The notes: a model not told the origin generated them from the sequence alone. A stretch of 64,000 nucleotides of DNA from Parelaphostrongylus tenuis (GCA_019055375.1 JAHQIW010007317.1:124001-188000); one strand, 5' to 3'; shown: positions 31,858 through 44,309, numbered from the stretch's first letter. Translations and numbers: made by a program.

Positions 31858-32254
31858 TGTCGATGTGTGCCTGCCAAACTAAACACGTTTAAAGTTGCTT
31901 GCTGACAATTGTGATAGTTTACATCAATGAGTGGTAGTAGAGCGATGGCATCGGTGGTGCTGTGGTATTACGCACCACGGTATGATTTTGACGCAGGCTC
32001 ATCCCCCACTTCATTCCTAATCTTTTGCATACCACTTAGTACTCTCTCTATCTCTATCCATATACTTATACATATATACATATGTATATACCTAATAATA
32101 TACGCATACAGGATGTGATGCTCATCGTAACGCGCTAGGGTTCGAGCTCCACCCTCCAACACTCTGCGGGAGTCAACAAGAAAGGCTCGATCAGTATTCT
32201 ACATCACTCAAGAGATGACGGAAAACGAATTGCACGCTGGAAGTATTGGGTTAC

Positions 32255-33012
32255 TTCTACATATACAGTTGATACACTGATACATACACAGTTGAGTAAA
32301 CACCAGTAATGACAAAATGAAGGAGACAAATTGACAGATTTCGCAGTCGATACCTCCTTCAAATTTGGAAAACGTACTAATAGGTTAGGGAAAAAGTTCT
32401 GGCAAAATACTTGCAAGTGTTTTGTGTGTCGGCCATTTTTTGTGTTTTTGGGCTCGTTTGAATGCCCGTCTTCTCCTGCGTTGATTGGTATATATACTTA
32501 TTTCAATATGGAGTTAACAAGCGAGCAAATTAGGTTGTTGATGATGCACGAATGGCTGTTGTGTTCAAATGCAACGGTGGCAAGTGAACGCTTTGATGCA
32601 TAAATCAATTTTATGCTCGCTGAATCGATTTTTTGCCGAAGAAGTGGCAGGAAGTGCTTAGTGTTGAAGGGGAGTACTTTGACTATCAGTTTTGTCTTTG
32701 CTCGGGTGTGATAGGTGCATAAATAGATGTTTTACAAGCATTTTCTCAGAACTTTTTCCCCAACCTATTACTTGAATCATTTTGTTTTAAGGAAGAAATG
32801 CCACTTTTGTATGCTACTGATATAGTTTACGTGAGGAAATGCAACCCTACTTGGAATCCGTATGGGACTTTCACTTGAACGTATGCACAAATAATCTAGC
32901 AAGTCGAAAAAATGCGAAATATGCAACAGACGGCAAAACAAACGGCGAGTGAAAACGTTTCGAGAATGGTGGAATCTCATTCTCGTCTCCATTGTCGAAA
33001 TTCGCATTTTCA
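32255..33012 (-). pseudogene. TLC-domain pseudogene (unit 2)
   Basis: On the minus strand, 33012-32835 matches exon 1 of the TLC genes (GAGATTCCACCATTCTCGAA, then a CGTTTGTTTTGCCGTC segment) but with frame-disrupting indels. Positions 32356-32255 match exon 2 (GAGGTATCGACTGCGAAATC, then CAATTTGTCTCCTTCA) and then degrade. Exons 3-5 are absent. A deleted mariner sits in what was intron 1. Confidence 0.8.
32378..32770 (+). mobile_element. Internally deleted mariner element, about 393 bp
   Basis: The terminal inverted repeats are TAGGTTAGGGAAAAAGTTCT at the left and the inverse of TAGGTTGGGGAAAAAGTTCT at the right, bordered by TA. Inside are a transposase N-terminus (MELTSEQIRLLMMHEWLL, about 32509-32600) and, after a deletion, the C-terminal stretch KKWQEVLSVEGEYFD (about 32635-32685). 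It is non-autonomous. The type of TIR and the SEQIR start fit hookworm-type mariners. Confidence 0.85.
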
Positions 33013-33059
33013 TAGTCATAAGTCAGAGTTGCATATAGTTTTGACTTTGTTGTATTACT

Positions 33060-33330
33060 AGTGGGGCGAGCTGGCGCAGTGGTTAGTAATGCAGTGTGTC
33101 AGAAAGCGAGATGATAAGCGGTGAGCTATTTCGATCGCCATCTTTAGAGCAATCCATTCACTAAATCCAAATTCGGGTTGCTCCGAGATTGCAAGGAGAT
33201 TTGTCGAGTCAGCATTTTACGTCAAATGAGGCAGACGAATCCCTTAGGCAGCAGTCGAAAAAACACGCTAAATGTTTGAAGACGATGCATGAAGCGCTGC
33301 GATCTGCACAGTAAAATATGGTGACGGGTC
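33060..33330 (+). repeat. SINE-B-related repeat
   Basis: Head GGGGCGAGCTGGCGCAGTGG, middle GCTCCGAGATTGCAAGGAGA, tail GCGCTGCGATCTGCACAG. It is related to the copy at 6540. Confidence 0.7.
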
Positions 33331-34399
33331 ATGTGAATAGGATAAAATAAGAAATCATTGGTTGCACTTGTATAAGAAATATACTCATTAAAAGCCATGT
33401 AGTAACTCGTGAATTGAAAATTTATTTTGGTTATCAACTAAGCAATTGAGTGTTTTTTGTAGAACACGTGGTGATGCGTCGTTATATATTGATCAGGGAA
33501 CTATATACTACTTTATTCTTCGAGGCTTTTCTTCGATTCATCAAATCAGTACAAAAAATGTTAGTATCTGCAGTATAGAGCTCATAAGTTCCAGCAAGAC
33601 TGCTTCGAAAACGTGAGATATGTTGCTTACTCTAATGGCGTAGACCAAATGATCCATATTCGTGTTACCTTCAATTTACGTGTTTCTAATGAAATTTGCT
33701 CTCGCCGACAATCCTTTGAGGTTGATTGTGTATAAAAAGAATTCGAATAGGCAAGGAGACCTTATCGGAGTTGGAAAAGGAAAAGGCGACAGTTGTAGAG
33801 CATGAGAGGTGTGATAGCAGTTGTAATTGCTCCACTTATACATCCACAGCCTTTCACTCACATAGCATCGGCGGCCAAGGAAAGGAGCGAAGTCAAATCA
33901 GCCTCCTTTCACAACGGCGCTTGTCACGCAACTGGAAGCGTTATCAAATGTTCTTCGAAAGGTTTCCCACGATTGCTCGTTCTCGAGGTGATTCGTCCAT
34001 CGGTCATTTTATAATTACCAATTCATAGACTCAAGCAAGAGATTCCGAGATTGTCGAGTTTGTGAGAAGGAGTTTGGAAAACCAAAAAAGAAAGCAGCGA
34101 TTTGAAGTTCATGAATCTGCACTGGTCTGCATTAATGTATGCATGCCATTTTCTGTTGGTGAACTCCGATAGATCGGTTTGCTTCCGATTCCAGCGATGT
34201 TGAATTGTGTATTGAGTTCTCCTATAATTTCTTTTTCATTTCAACATTTTTGTTAATTCAGTTGTTATCTATGTAGAAAAATTATTTAGTCAACATACAA
34301 TTCAATGTCAGTGATATGCAACATTTGCTGGATAAAAGTTGGATGCCTTCATTTCACATAATGAGGCTCGCAATCAAATAAGTCGGTCAGGACACTTTG

Positions 34400-34740
34400 A
34401 GTTCATTTTAGCCTTTCAGCTTTTTCTCCCTCACAGCTGCTTCAAAGGCGCAAGAGATGATAATCAGATTGAGCAATATCAGGGCTATACGCTGTAAATG
34501 TGATACTGTGAAGAAGCCCAATTTTTCCAAAATGTGGCGAGTCAACTTTGCAATGTGAGTTGAGTGATGGCCAACTTCCGAAGTTATTTCCAGTAGCGTC
34601 GGCATTGGTTGCCTGCATGTTTTCAAGCTTTTCGAAAACACCAATATTTTCAAGCTTTTCGAAAACACCATGTCCTGCCGATCCCAGAAAATCAAGTACA
34701 TAATTTTCCGAGAAAGGTCGTGGTCAGGCATTGTATAAGG
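34400..34740 (-). mobile_element. Mariner transposase fragment
   Basis: On the minus strand, HIAKLTRHILEKLGF is followed in a shifted frame by AYSPDIAQSDYHLLRL. This is the mariner catalytic block (normally P-H-T-A...Y-S-P-D-L-A-P-S-D-Y-H-L-F) broken by frameshifts. It also contains a direct repeat of about 27 bp (TTTTCAAGCTTTTCGAAAAC at 34618 and 34647). It interrupts unit 2 sequence homologous to about 9.9 kb of unit 1. Confidence 0.8.
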
Positions 34741-35416
34741 TGTCCATCGTGATATTCATGCGGTAACCTGTTCATTCGAAATGACGAGTGACGGTGTTAC
34801 GGTTGTATTCAAGTGTTACTAGACATACTCCAACATACCACAGCCCTCTGGGGATAATCCGATTTGAGAAAAAAAATTGATCAAAACAGTTGTACGAGAG
34901 AAGTTACTAGACCACTCGACCATTCTCGCCTCTAAAATTTTTGGTAATAGATATACATTGACAATGATGTCCTGCTTCAGAGGTTCACAGTTTCTTTTTC
35001 CAACTGGATATAAAATATGCAAACAAAACCCCTTCGATGAGTTATTGGCAGAAATCTTCTAGTTCCAAAAAATAGCTGAAATACAAAAAGAGAAATTTGC
35101 ACGGCAAATTTTTTCAGTTTTGTGTAAACACATCTACACTCGTTCGCTTTAGTGAGAGATGATTTGGTTGAATTTGAAGAAGCAGCTATCACATAGATGT
35201 GTGAAGGCAAATTTGACGAACTAGCAATCCAACAGTTTCCTAGTTCGAATGCAACGTATTGCTATTTTTCAACTGATATTCTTATAGAAGTTCTCTAGCA
35301 ACGTCTGCTAAAGTACGAATTATGGTTTGTTTACGAATTATGGTTTGTTATAAGTGGGGGTTGGGTCCCCGTTCCCCCCATCCCCACAAGAGGATTGGCT
35401 AAGACGAAAAGCACTC

Positions 35417-35470
35417 TGCAACTGCAACTGACGAGGCTGGCAAAGGCCGAAACACGTGTATTGCACTGTA
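35417..35470 (+). ncRNA. Hammerhead ribozyme motif
   Basis: Stem I TGCAA (35423-35427) pairs with TTGCA after the cleavage site. The core is CTGACGA (35428-35434), stem II is GGC(T)/(G)GCC, then GAA, stem III ACAC/GTGT, and predicted cleavage after A35460 (triplet GTA). All core bases fit. It is followed by the family 3' segment ACCACATGCATGGCTCAAAA. Confidence 0.8.
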
Positions 35471-37763
35471 TGAGTGCAAATAACCAACCACATGCATGGC
35501 TCAAAAATAATTATTAGATAAGTGTCTAGTTCCTTAGCTCAGGCTGATCAAGTGAGCATAAAGCAGAGAGTGTGTTTTATTATTTTTTTAAAGTTGAAAC
35601 CGCCTTTCCATCTGCATCTGGGTTTAATGTCGCATAGTTGTGACCACGATTTGTTGCCCAAATATCTTGTCACCTATCTCCTCCAATGTTGATTTCGAAT
35701 GAGAGAAACAAGGCGATTTATGCTATTTAACGATTTGAAACCTTCCACTAATTCAGACAAAACCTATCTGGTGTTCGCCTCTTGGTTTCCATGTAAACTA
35801 TCCACCATCGACGAAGGTCTTCAAACATGGCAAATGGGTTCGAGTGGTGCTTCAATGTCCTCTTCATGAATTTCAGATTTTTTGAGCATTGGACTAACCT
35901 GTATAGGGTGCCCTCTTGTCAATTAGAGATATTATGCCGATTTCAGTCAAGTTGGATACAAATTACCCGATTTCTGAAGGACAGGAGGCTTCATGAGCGT
36001 GGATTACATGGTAGAATTAACAGTTGATTCAGTATGCATAGAAGAACAATTTTCGACCCTCTTTAGGTTTCAAAACCTCTTTTAACGCGAATTTCGTCGC
36101 ACGAAGTATCTCCGTTCATCGTTTATGTGTAGCCTTGCCTAGGTACTTTCGGTTGCGTAGATTCAAGATTCAGTTTTATTCCACCATGCTATCAAAGCAC
36201 ACATTTTTCGTCTCCGTTACGCGAACAAAACGAATTTAAATCTTACATTGATAACCTTATTTACTAATCCATCACTTCATGATATTTTTTCCGCCTTCTT
36301 GTTTAGGTTTGTTTTCGCATGCTCGCTCTCGAACAAAGATCTGCCTGAATAACCGTCGATGATTGGTTGCTCTTTATTTTGTTATGTCCAAAAACTCTCA
36401 TCTCCATCACGAAACCCATCTAATCCAATGTTGCATCGTTCCCGTTAATGATTTTTTTATGGAAATATATGGTTGGTAATGCGTGCTGTGTTCCTGCTAT
36501 CATACCTTTAGTCTTAATTCGTGAATGTCCTAAACTTTCTCTGGGGCAGAGCGATCGATCGATGACGTGATGGATTAGACATGTTTGGTGCAACTTGTAA
36601 TGCACTTAAGAATTTTTTCTCTGTTCTGAAAGAAACCCCAGATAAAGCGATTGATTAAGATTTTGCGAAATTTTATCTACACGTTCATATGCTTTTCGTG
36701 CTTCCCAGCGAATTATCGCATGATGAAAATGAAGGCGTGCGGCGTATCAAACATGATTTTATTCTCGATACTACAGCGCTGAAAAGAATCTTTCCTAAAA
36801 ACGACCGTGTTGTGCACTAGCCAGAGATCTAGGCTTTCGAATGATTACTAACATTCTTACGAAAAGTTCTTGTACAACCAACTGGGCCGGATATTCATTT
36901 TTCGCAGTCTAACAAAAAAGAACTGAGTTTTCTTTTGCATACACTATCATGGCAGTGGTCACTCAAAATCACTACACTATCACTACAAAATTGGTCAAAA
37001 ATTGTGGCCGTTTTTACATCTTCAAAATTATGAACACATTGAGTTACTCATCTCAAAACATCAACAGAAACGTATTTTATCGTAAGTTAAAATTCAAAAA
37101 CAGTAAGGAGAGAGATACGAGGGAGAAAGACTTGTGAGACAACTGTGTGGTGTAGCTTCTTATTCCACTTTGCCAGCGCTGCATTTGTCCAGAGTGCTGT
37201 CATCTCTGAATTTGAGTTTTTTACATTAGTAGTTGATGACAGTTAACTTATCATCAATATACTCGACAGAAAAGTAATGATTATTAGAACTTTTTGCCAC
37301 TTGTTGTTCAGATTTGCCCCTTTTTGGGTCGTATTTAGTGTGGTACTATGAGGTAATACTCGTGCCTAAACTGTCATTTGAAGGAAAAGAAAAGTTCTAA
37401 ATTTCGAATTGATTTGCAATGCGTTTATAGGATTCTTGCAGATTCGATGTTATTTGACTGCACAATTTTTTGCCTCTAGTTAGTATGTGGAAAGCCTTCT
37501 TCGCTAAAAATGGCAGTGTACCTCCAATTATTTACGAAATTTATGGCAACTAACGAGAAGTAATGCTAGGAATGTCAGAATGAGAAACTTTTCGTTTACC
37601 CCTAACTCTTTTTAAACCACATATAAAATGATTACCACTCCTTGTGCTGTTTAAGATTTGCTCCAAAAAAAAAATAAAGTAAATTCCAAAAACGATACAG
37701 GTAAGATAAAAAATCATGGTATTTCAGATAGTTTCTTACAAATATCAATCATGTCCAAAGAAG

Positions 37764-38010
37764 AGGTTGCCGTGGCCCAGTGGTTGTGATGCTCGCCGCC
37801 GCACGGGCAGGCCAAACCCCGCACTCGAACACTTTCCGGCACTCAACTACGAACGCCCTATGGAACGCCACAATCAGGTTATCCTCGAGATCGCAAAGCG
37901 ACGTGCTCAAACAGTATTCTAGGTCGTTCAAGAAGAAAACGAAAAACTAATAGAATGCAAGAAGTACTGGGATTCATACAATGGAAGAAAATACTGTGAC
38001 GACGGATCAT
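37764..38010 (+). repeat. SINE-B copy
   Basis: Head GTTGCCGTGGCCCAGTGGTT, middle CGAACGCCCTATGGAACGCC and TCGAGATCGCAAAG, tail GAATGCAAGAAGTACTGGGA. It lies just downstream of TLC copy 2. Confidence 0.88.
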
Positions 38011-38267
38011 TGAAGCGCTGTGCTAAGGTTCAAAAAGTGCCAAGAAGATATTATTACTATTTCAATATGTGATTGTTATACATCTGTAACACAGTGTGCC
38101 ATCATAAAGTGAGCGTCAGTCATTTAATAAAAATAATGCTCTTAAAATATTGTCTAGTTATCAAGTACGAAGTTGAGCATTGTTATCAGTGCACAAAAGC
38201 GCTTGTTACAGTATTCATTTCTTTTCTCAGTGAATTGATTTGTTTGTTACCTGTTTATCGCCACCAC

Positions 38268-39217
38268 TCACCGCCATTGTTTGCCAAGAAAGCCGTCGGC
38301 GATAAGTATTCTGTAGAAGAGCATGACGTTGATAACAGTGAAGATAGATGGTCCGCCGAGGACAACACAAGCGAAGAATGGGTGCATTCGATTGACGTGA
38401 TATAGTGCCCATCGTATAAACAACGCTGGTGCTACGAAACGACACACAACCATGCTGAAATATGGTTCGCTACTCTTAATAACCCGAAGAAAACCTAACC
38501 GTTTTTCCAAAGCTAAATAAAATGGCCTAATACAAAATTATAACTTTTTTAAAGGATAGCAACTATCACAAACAAAAACCACATGATTACCAATCCAATG
38601 TTCAGTTATTGAATGGGTTACGGCATTCTGGAAGCTACTAGTAATGTATTAATAATGGAGAAAGTTCAGGTGTTCAGTTACTTCTATGTTGAAATTTCCA
38701 AAACACCGTAAACAAGTCACTATATAGCTCGTAAATGTTGAGGATTGACATTCTCATGATCCACTTGAGCAACTCAACGAAGGACTTGTGAAAAGCTTAG
38801 TATGTTGGAAATATTACTTTGCTTGATACGACTGAAATATAGGTTTGGTAACTTTTCCCTAAGTGATGGAGGTGTTTAGATAACTGGGTTGTGGACAACC
38901 TAATCTTTACAGGCTCTGAAATGTCTTGATTCTAATTACTACTCCTCAGCAAAATTTTTGTTCAGCTCCGCGATTCAATACATTTGCGACAAAGAGCACA
39001 TTCTATTTCATCAAGATTGAAAACTTATACCTTAGGCAGGGACTAAACTCGCATCTCATCTTTAGCAAGGGCGATGGCTCACGACTCCACTAAGGCTACT
39101 ACTGTGCTATCACTCTGTCTTTGATATGAGGCATTGCAGTTGTCAGCAACTACCCGTGAACACGTTTAGTCTGATTAGTACATATTGGCATTGAATGAAG
39201 TTTTGCTGACAGCTATT

Positions 39218-39262
<45 letters not shown>

Positions 39263-40845
39263 ATTCGAGCGTTGAACACACTCAATTATTGGCTTCACGG
39301 CGGTTGTTACGTAGATTACATGCTCGCACCTTTTACATAATTGAATTTTCTCTTGAGGAAAAATGGCTCGCGCTACATAACAGGCTAAAAGAACTGGTGG
39401 TAACAAAATTAACTTTCTGATGACCACCTGGTTAAAGCGCGGATTGTCATTTCATGAGATAGTATTTTTTAGTAATCAGTAATTAGTAGAGAAGTCGCAG
39501 ATTAATTTATTGAAACTGTCCTTATACTCTACGATTCAAAATGGGCAACAGGATTGAAAAAGACTCGTGTGGCCCTAAAAAATCACTTTGAGGAGCTGTG
39601 TGCAGCGAAACCTGTACTCACGTTCGCCAAACTACGTAAACATCACTGTTCTGATGGATGTTGGAAAATCCCTTTCTACAAATCTTGGGAAAATAATCGA
39701 TATTATTAAAATTCGTCTGTAAAGACTAGCCAATGTCGCGGATTCAAATTTTCGCACTGTTATTAGTTTTTAAGATGAAACTTGTGAAACCTACGAGACG
39801 ATGTTGAATCTAACTACTGCGCTATGAAGTGTGGGATGTTGTATGGACAGTCCAGAGATTCGCATTATCGTACGTGCATGTAAGAAAATGCTGAATAGTC
39901 CATCATTTGAGCAGTTTCAATACGTAAATCACCTTTCAACGGTAAGTAAAGTTTAACACCAACCTGTTACCTTCCTGGAGCAAAGCCCAATAATTCGCCA
40001 GCAAGAACTTACGGGGTAGAATCCCACAAAGCAGAACAAAACTGGCCACAACGTGATGAAGGAATAATTCAGTTGTTTGTGTGGACCGCTCATGATTAAT
40101 CATATCGAATGCATCATGCACAAAATAAGCTGAAATATCGCTTTGCAAAATTTCCACACCTAAGGAATTACGTCCGAAATGTCACATTTTAATTTTGCTC
40201 TTGCGTTTTTGCCTTGTACCGCATGGTTAGAAACAGCTTTTAGGCAGCCGTAATAGTGATATTAAACTGATTAGTTGGATTTTTGTAACAATTAAAAAAC
40301 TGACAGTATCACTTCCTTGTGTTATATCGCCATAAGTGACTGACTGAACAATCCAAAAAAGTATTTCCCGTTCCATTTTGCATTTTATGTATGTGATTTT
40401 GGTTGTAAACTAACCAATTGAAATTATTGGTAGATGAACAGCCCATGGCTGATACCAATGGATAATGTTTTCAAACATCTCTTTTGTGTACATCATGAAA
40501 AACGTAGTTGACCAGATACCGGCAATCAGAGAATGAAGGAGACTAACTGACAAATTTTGCAGCCGATACCTCCTACAATAATTGAGATAAGAGATACGTG
40601 TCATTTCAGTTTGATGACGGCATACTCATCTTTGTACTCCTTCAAATGATATAACACAACTAAGAAAGAACATACTTGAAGTGCGGGTAGGTCTGCCACG
40701 TAAATGTCTTCACAAATAAACTAGCGAGCCGAAAACATATGAAATAAGCAATGAACGGCACGAAAAACGGCGGATGAAAAAGTTTTGAGAATGGTGGAAT
40801 CTCAAATTCGGCTCCTCCATCGTTGAAATTGACATTAACTGGCAT
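38268..40845 (-). CDS. TLC-domain membrane protein (TLCD1/2-like), copy 2
   Basis: Five minus-strand exons: 40845-40676, 40572-40415, 40129-39964, 39890-39795 and 38454-38268. They join to 259 codons including the stop (258 aa). Exons 1-4 match copy 1 exactly in length (170, 158, 166 and 96 nt) and phase. Key stretches are [68 protein letters not shown] and SIFLHARTIMRISG. The last exon is strongly hydrophobic (SIFTVINVMLFYRILIADGF). The C-terminus is seven codons shorter than copy 1 because CGG TGA ends the frame; that site (GTGAGT) could alternatively be a splice donor. The frame is intact and the His pair is retained. The expected donor of exon 4 is the weaker GTAGGT. Confidence 0.9.
39219..39261. 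repeat. (TA)n microsatellite
   Basis: About 21 uninterrupted TA units in the last intron of TLC copy 2. Confidence 0.95.
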
Positions 40846-41218
40846 TTAGATGATCTGAAGAGTTTCACTGAACTAGTAATTCAGTGTGCCAAAAACTATA
40901 TGATTTTGGCATTGCATTATTAGTTGTACTTTGACTGAAGCTATAAACGATGAAAACAGTCTGGACACTCGTGAGTTCAAAATTTACTGTGAATCAAATT
41001 GACAATACAGTGCTTCCTGTACAGAACGTGAAGTGATTTGTCGATACATAACAGTTGAAATTAAACTATTAGGTTGGACTTTTTTTTGCAATAAATTTAC
41101 ATTTTGGTTTTTTCATCGTGTTTGATGTCATTCGAAAGCTCATAATCTCGCGATCCTAAAAAGGTAAGCCGTTTTATTTTTTGTAACTGTAGCGTAGAAA
41201 AAATGTTGTGCAAAGTGA

Positions 41219-41291
41219 GCGTCGGTAGTTTAACGGTTCAGCACGCGCTCCCGGAAAGAGTGAGATCTGGGTTCGAATTCCAGACGACGCA
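41219..41291 (+). repeat. Family C tRNA-like repeat head
   Basis: It folds as a tRNA: acceptor GCGTCGG/ACGACGC (6 of 7 pairs), D arm, anticodon stem CGCTC/GAGTG with loop CCGGAAA, and T arm CTGGGTTCGAATTCCAG. C replaces the invariant U33. The 3' flank CACTCTACATTATTGGGTT and GGCGGTCAAATAAA is shared by family members at 44114, 55853, 57858 and 58154. This points to an amplified tRNA-derived element and not a working tRNA. Confidence 0.65.
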
Positions 41292-41369
41292 AATGTTTTT
41301 GCACATCACTCTACATTATTGGGTTGTTATAAGATCACACCATTGCGAGAGGCGGTCAAATAAATGAAT

Positions 41370-41790
41370 TACGACTGATTCTTGTGTCTGTACGAATTTT
41401 TCTCACTTCGGAATATACACAGGCGCTTTATCATATTTTTCAACTTTGGTAAGCGTTCTCCTGCCATGGAATGTTGCAGAGGCCTGAAGAGACGGTAATT
41501 ACTTGGATCAGCATCTGGGCTATACGATGGATGAATTAGACGTTCCCACCCTAAGTCTTCAATTTTTCGCAATGTGAGACGCGCAATATGTGGACAAGCG
41601 TTATCTTAACGCCCCTTCGACAAGGCTGTCGCAGCCGATTCTGAGGTGTTAGTGTCACCTTAACGAAGTTTTCTGGCCCAACTTTGAGTAGTTCGTCGAT
41701 CAACCACCTTGTTGGCTTTGTGTCGCATCGGAGGTAGAAGGGCCCAAGTGAAACAGTAAAGAGGCGTTCACGACTTAAGTTTCGAAGTGT
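41370..41790 (-). mobile_element. Mariner transposase fragment
   Basis: On the minus strand, ACPHIARLT, then EDLGWERLIHPSYSPDADPS, then NYRLFRPLQHSMAGERLP. This is the mariner catalytic block including the Y-S-P-D and S-x-Y-x-L-F motifs. Frameshifts and a stop separate it from upstream transposase-like sequence (WALLPPMRHKANKVV). No TIRs were found. Confidence 0.85.
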
Positions 41791-42429
41791 TCATTCTAAA
41801 GTAAAAGAAAATTTCATACCGTTACGAAAAATAATATAATTCAAATACTGAGATTCTCGAATCCACAAGCTCTCGAATGACGTAAAACACGATAAAAAAA
41901 GACCACGAAATGAATTTATTCTAAATAAATAAAGATAACAAGATATACGGTAGAACTTAGTTACCAACCCAATGAGAAAAAATTTATGCAATTACAAAAA
42001 ATAAAATGACATGCTTATCTAGAATCTCGAGCTCACGAGCATTCGAATGACATCAGACAGATAAAAGAACAATAAATAAATGTACTGTAAATGGAAAAAA
42101 TAAAAAAATACGACAGAACTTAGTTTCCAACCTGGTAATCTACGCTCATAGATTTTCCTTTGATATTCCTTCAGTTCATGATATCAATATGGAGGCCTAT
42201 TAATATCTGAACTATAGAGCTCGTGAGTTTCAGTAAGACTACTGCAAAAATGTTTCACTGTATTCTAAAAGACGCGTAAACTAGGAGATCCACATCGAAA
42301 TCACCTGCAGTTTCTGTTGTTTCTAATGACTTTTAAATTCGTCACAACAATCCAACAGAACTTGATTTTCAAATAAAAAGCCCATTCAGACAACAAATGG
42401 GGCCCTGTCGAAGGAAGTAATAGAGGAAA

Positions 42430-42620
42430 TGACGACCGACTGTTGTAGCATGATGGGTGGGCGAGGTGTGTAATGGCAGTTGTATCTGCCGTACTAGGTC
42501 ATGCACCGACCCCCACATCAACCGTCGGCGTCGGAGGGGAAAGAAATGGGGCAACGGATAACTGGAGGAGATGGATCAGTCCTAACCCTCACTCCCACCC
42601 TCGTTCGCGACGATATTTGT
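42430..42620. promoter_or_regulatory. Conserved block upstream of TLC copy 2
   Basis: Unit 3 counterpart of 9220-9420, with GCATGATGGGTGGGCGAGGT, GTAATGGCAGTTG and GGAGGAGATGGATCAGTCC. The + strand frame through it (131 codons from 42473) has no counterpart in unit 1, where the long frame is on the other strand. I therefore do not call it coding. Confidence 0.4.
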
Positions 42621-44113
42621 CTTATTATAAAGAACTTTATCGCGTGCTCTTCGTATCAAGCTGCCCTTCGGCTTCAAGGCCAGCGACTCGCCTGCACATC
42701 AAGATGGACTTCCGGATTCAGAACAGAATCCGGAGAATTGACGATAAAAAAAAGAATTCTCGTGTAGGAACGTTACGACTAAGAATCGATTCGGCCTGTT
42801 CTTCCTTATCTTCATCTCAGGAAGGGCGTGTGAGAACAGAGAAAGTTGTGTATAGAGTAGCGAGATGAAATCACGTTATGTGCTCATTGCTGATTAAGCC
42901 AAAAGAACGATGTTAGCAGAAATCATTCTATCGGCTATTTCAGTGTCTTCGTCGTCATCTTTAGAGACGGAGATTCGAGTGACTGATTTACTATTTCGAA
43001 ACTGAAACCGTATTTTCGTCTGCATTTGGCACTAATGTTACAAAACCGTGATCACAGCTTGATTTGAGCATTCTAGGGTTGCCCAGCCGTTTTCACTTAC
43101 GATTTTGAATGAGATTTCCAAAGCGTTTTTACCATTTATTGGTCATTGCTTCAAAATCACTGAATGATTTACAAGAAAGGGTATATACTATACGGATCCT
43201 AACACTTCTTGCATTCGATTCGCTTCCGTGTACTGATCATCCATGAAGCTCTTCAAACCTTTAAGTGTGAGTTCGACTGCTACTTGAAAATTCTCTTCCT
43301 CATTGATGCCGCTACGTACCCATCTAGTCAAAACCTTTCTCAGGTCCTGGATTAATTCATATTGGGAGTCCCCATGTCGAATAGAGGGACGGAGCCGATC
43401 ATAGGTGAGCCTAGTGCAAAATTCTCCATTAACAAAAAGCAGCACGCTTGATAAGTTTGTATGACATGACCGAACCAGCTGTCGATTCAGTAAATATTCA
43501 AAAGCACTACTCACTCTTTCAGAGTAAATTACACCTCATAAAATATTTTCGTTTATCAGAATCGTACGAGTCTTGTGTAGACGCCTTTGGCTGTGTGGAA
43601 TCCAGTTTTCGCTCTATTCGCAATGCTATCAAAGTGCTGGTTTTGTCTCTGTTATGAGAATAAAGCGAAAATCAAACAGTATAGCTGTGATTTTTCCAGC
43701 TCTCTATCATTTCGCAAGACATTTTCAACCTAATCATTCAATTTTTTTGTCTCACTCCCTCTTTTGTTTGATTTATTGCAAAAGTCCTGTTTTAATTATG
43801 CCTTAGTGTTCCGTATTCTCTCGAACAGTTGGGCAACGGCCTTAATAATAATTGACGATAGGTTGCCCGTTAACGTTTGTCTTAGAGGATCTCATGTCTA
43901 TCACAACTTGCTTAGAAACACTATAGCATCGCTTCCGTTTGAGGAATGTCTATAGAAGTATTGACTATAGGCTCCGTTTCTGCGTCTTTATAGCATCTGA
44001 ATTTTTGGAAAAATGTTCTGATTTCGTCTTTTTTAGGAAGTTTCTATGTTATTCCTTAAGTTGTTTACAGTAAAAACAAAGTCCAATAATGTAGAGTGGT
44101 GAGTAAAAACACT

Positions 44114-44186
44114 TGCGTCAGCTGGGATTCGAACCCAGACTTCACTCTTTTCGGGAGCGCATGCTGAACCGTTGCACTACCGACGC
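44114..44186 (-). repeat. Family C tRNA-like repeat head
   Basis: On the minus strand the acceptor GCGTCGG/CTGACGC pairs fully (one wobble). The anticodon stem is CGCTC/GAGTG with loop CCGAAAA, and the T arm is CTGGGTTCGAATCCCAG. C at position 33 again argues against function. The element body continues to about 44420. Confidence 0.7.
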
Positions 44187-44309
44187 CCGTTTCACCATCA
44201 CTCTTTCTATGCTACAACGCGTTATATGTCAACAGCCATTCGTCTGCGGTATGGCGTGGGCAGTCACTATCGACATTGAGCCCACTTTTGCTAACAGATA
44301 TCGGGTTTC

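Noticed and set aside
31575..31892. 105-codon frame rich in Tyr/Ile
   Set aside because: It is translation of the TATACA microsatellite.
42473..42868. 131-codon + strand frame in the TLC upstream block
   Set aside because: The homologous block in unit 1 is open on the other strand and frameshifted in this one. Composition is Ser/Arg-rich without motifs.
43188..43514. 108-codon minus-strand frame (with LKGLKSFMDDQYTE..RMQEV) partly shared with unit 1
   Set aside because: Its 3' end is the SINE-B tail (AATGCAAGAAGTGTTAGGAT), and the shared frame breaks upstream in unit 1. I judge it an old SINE inserted before the duplication and not a gene.
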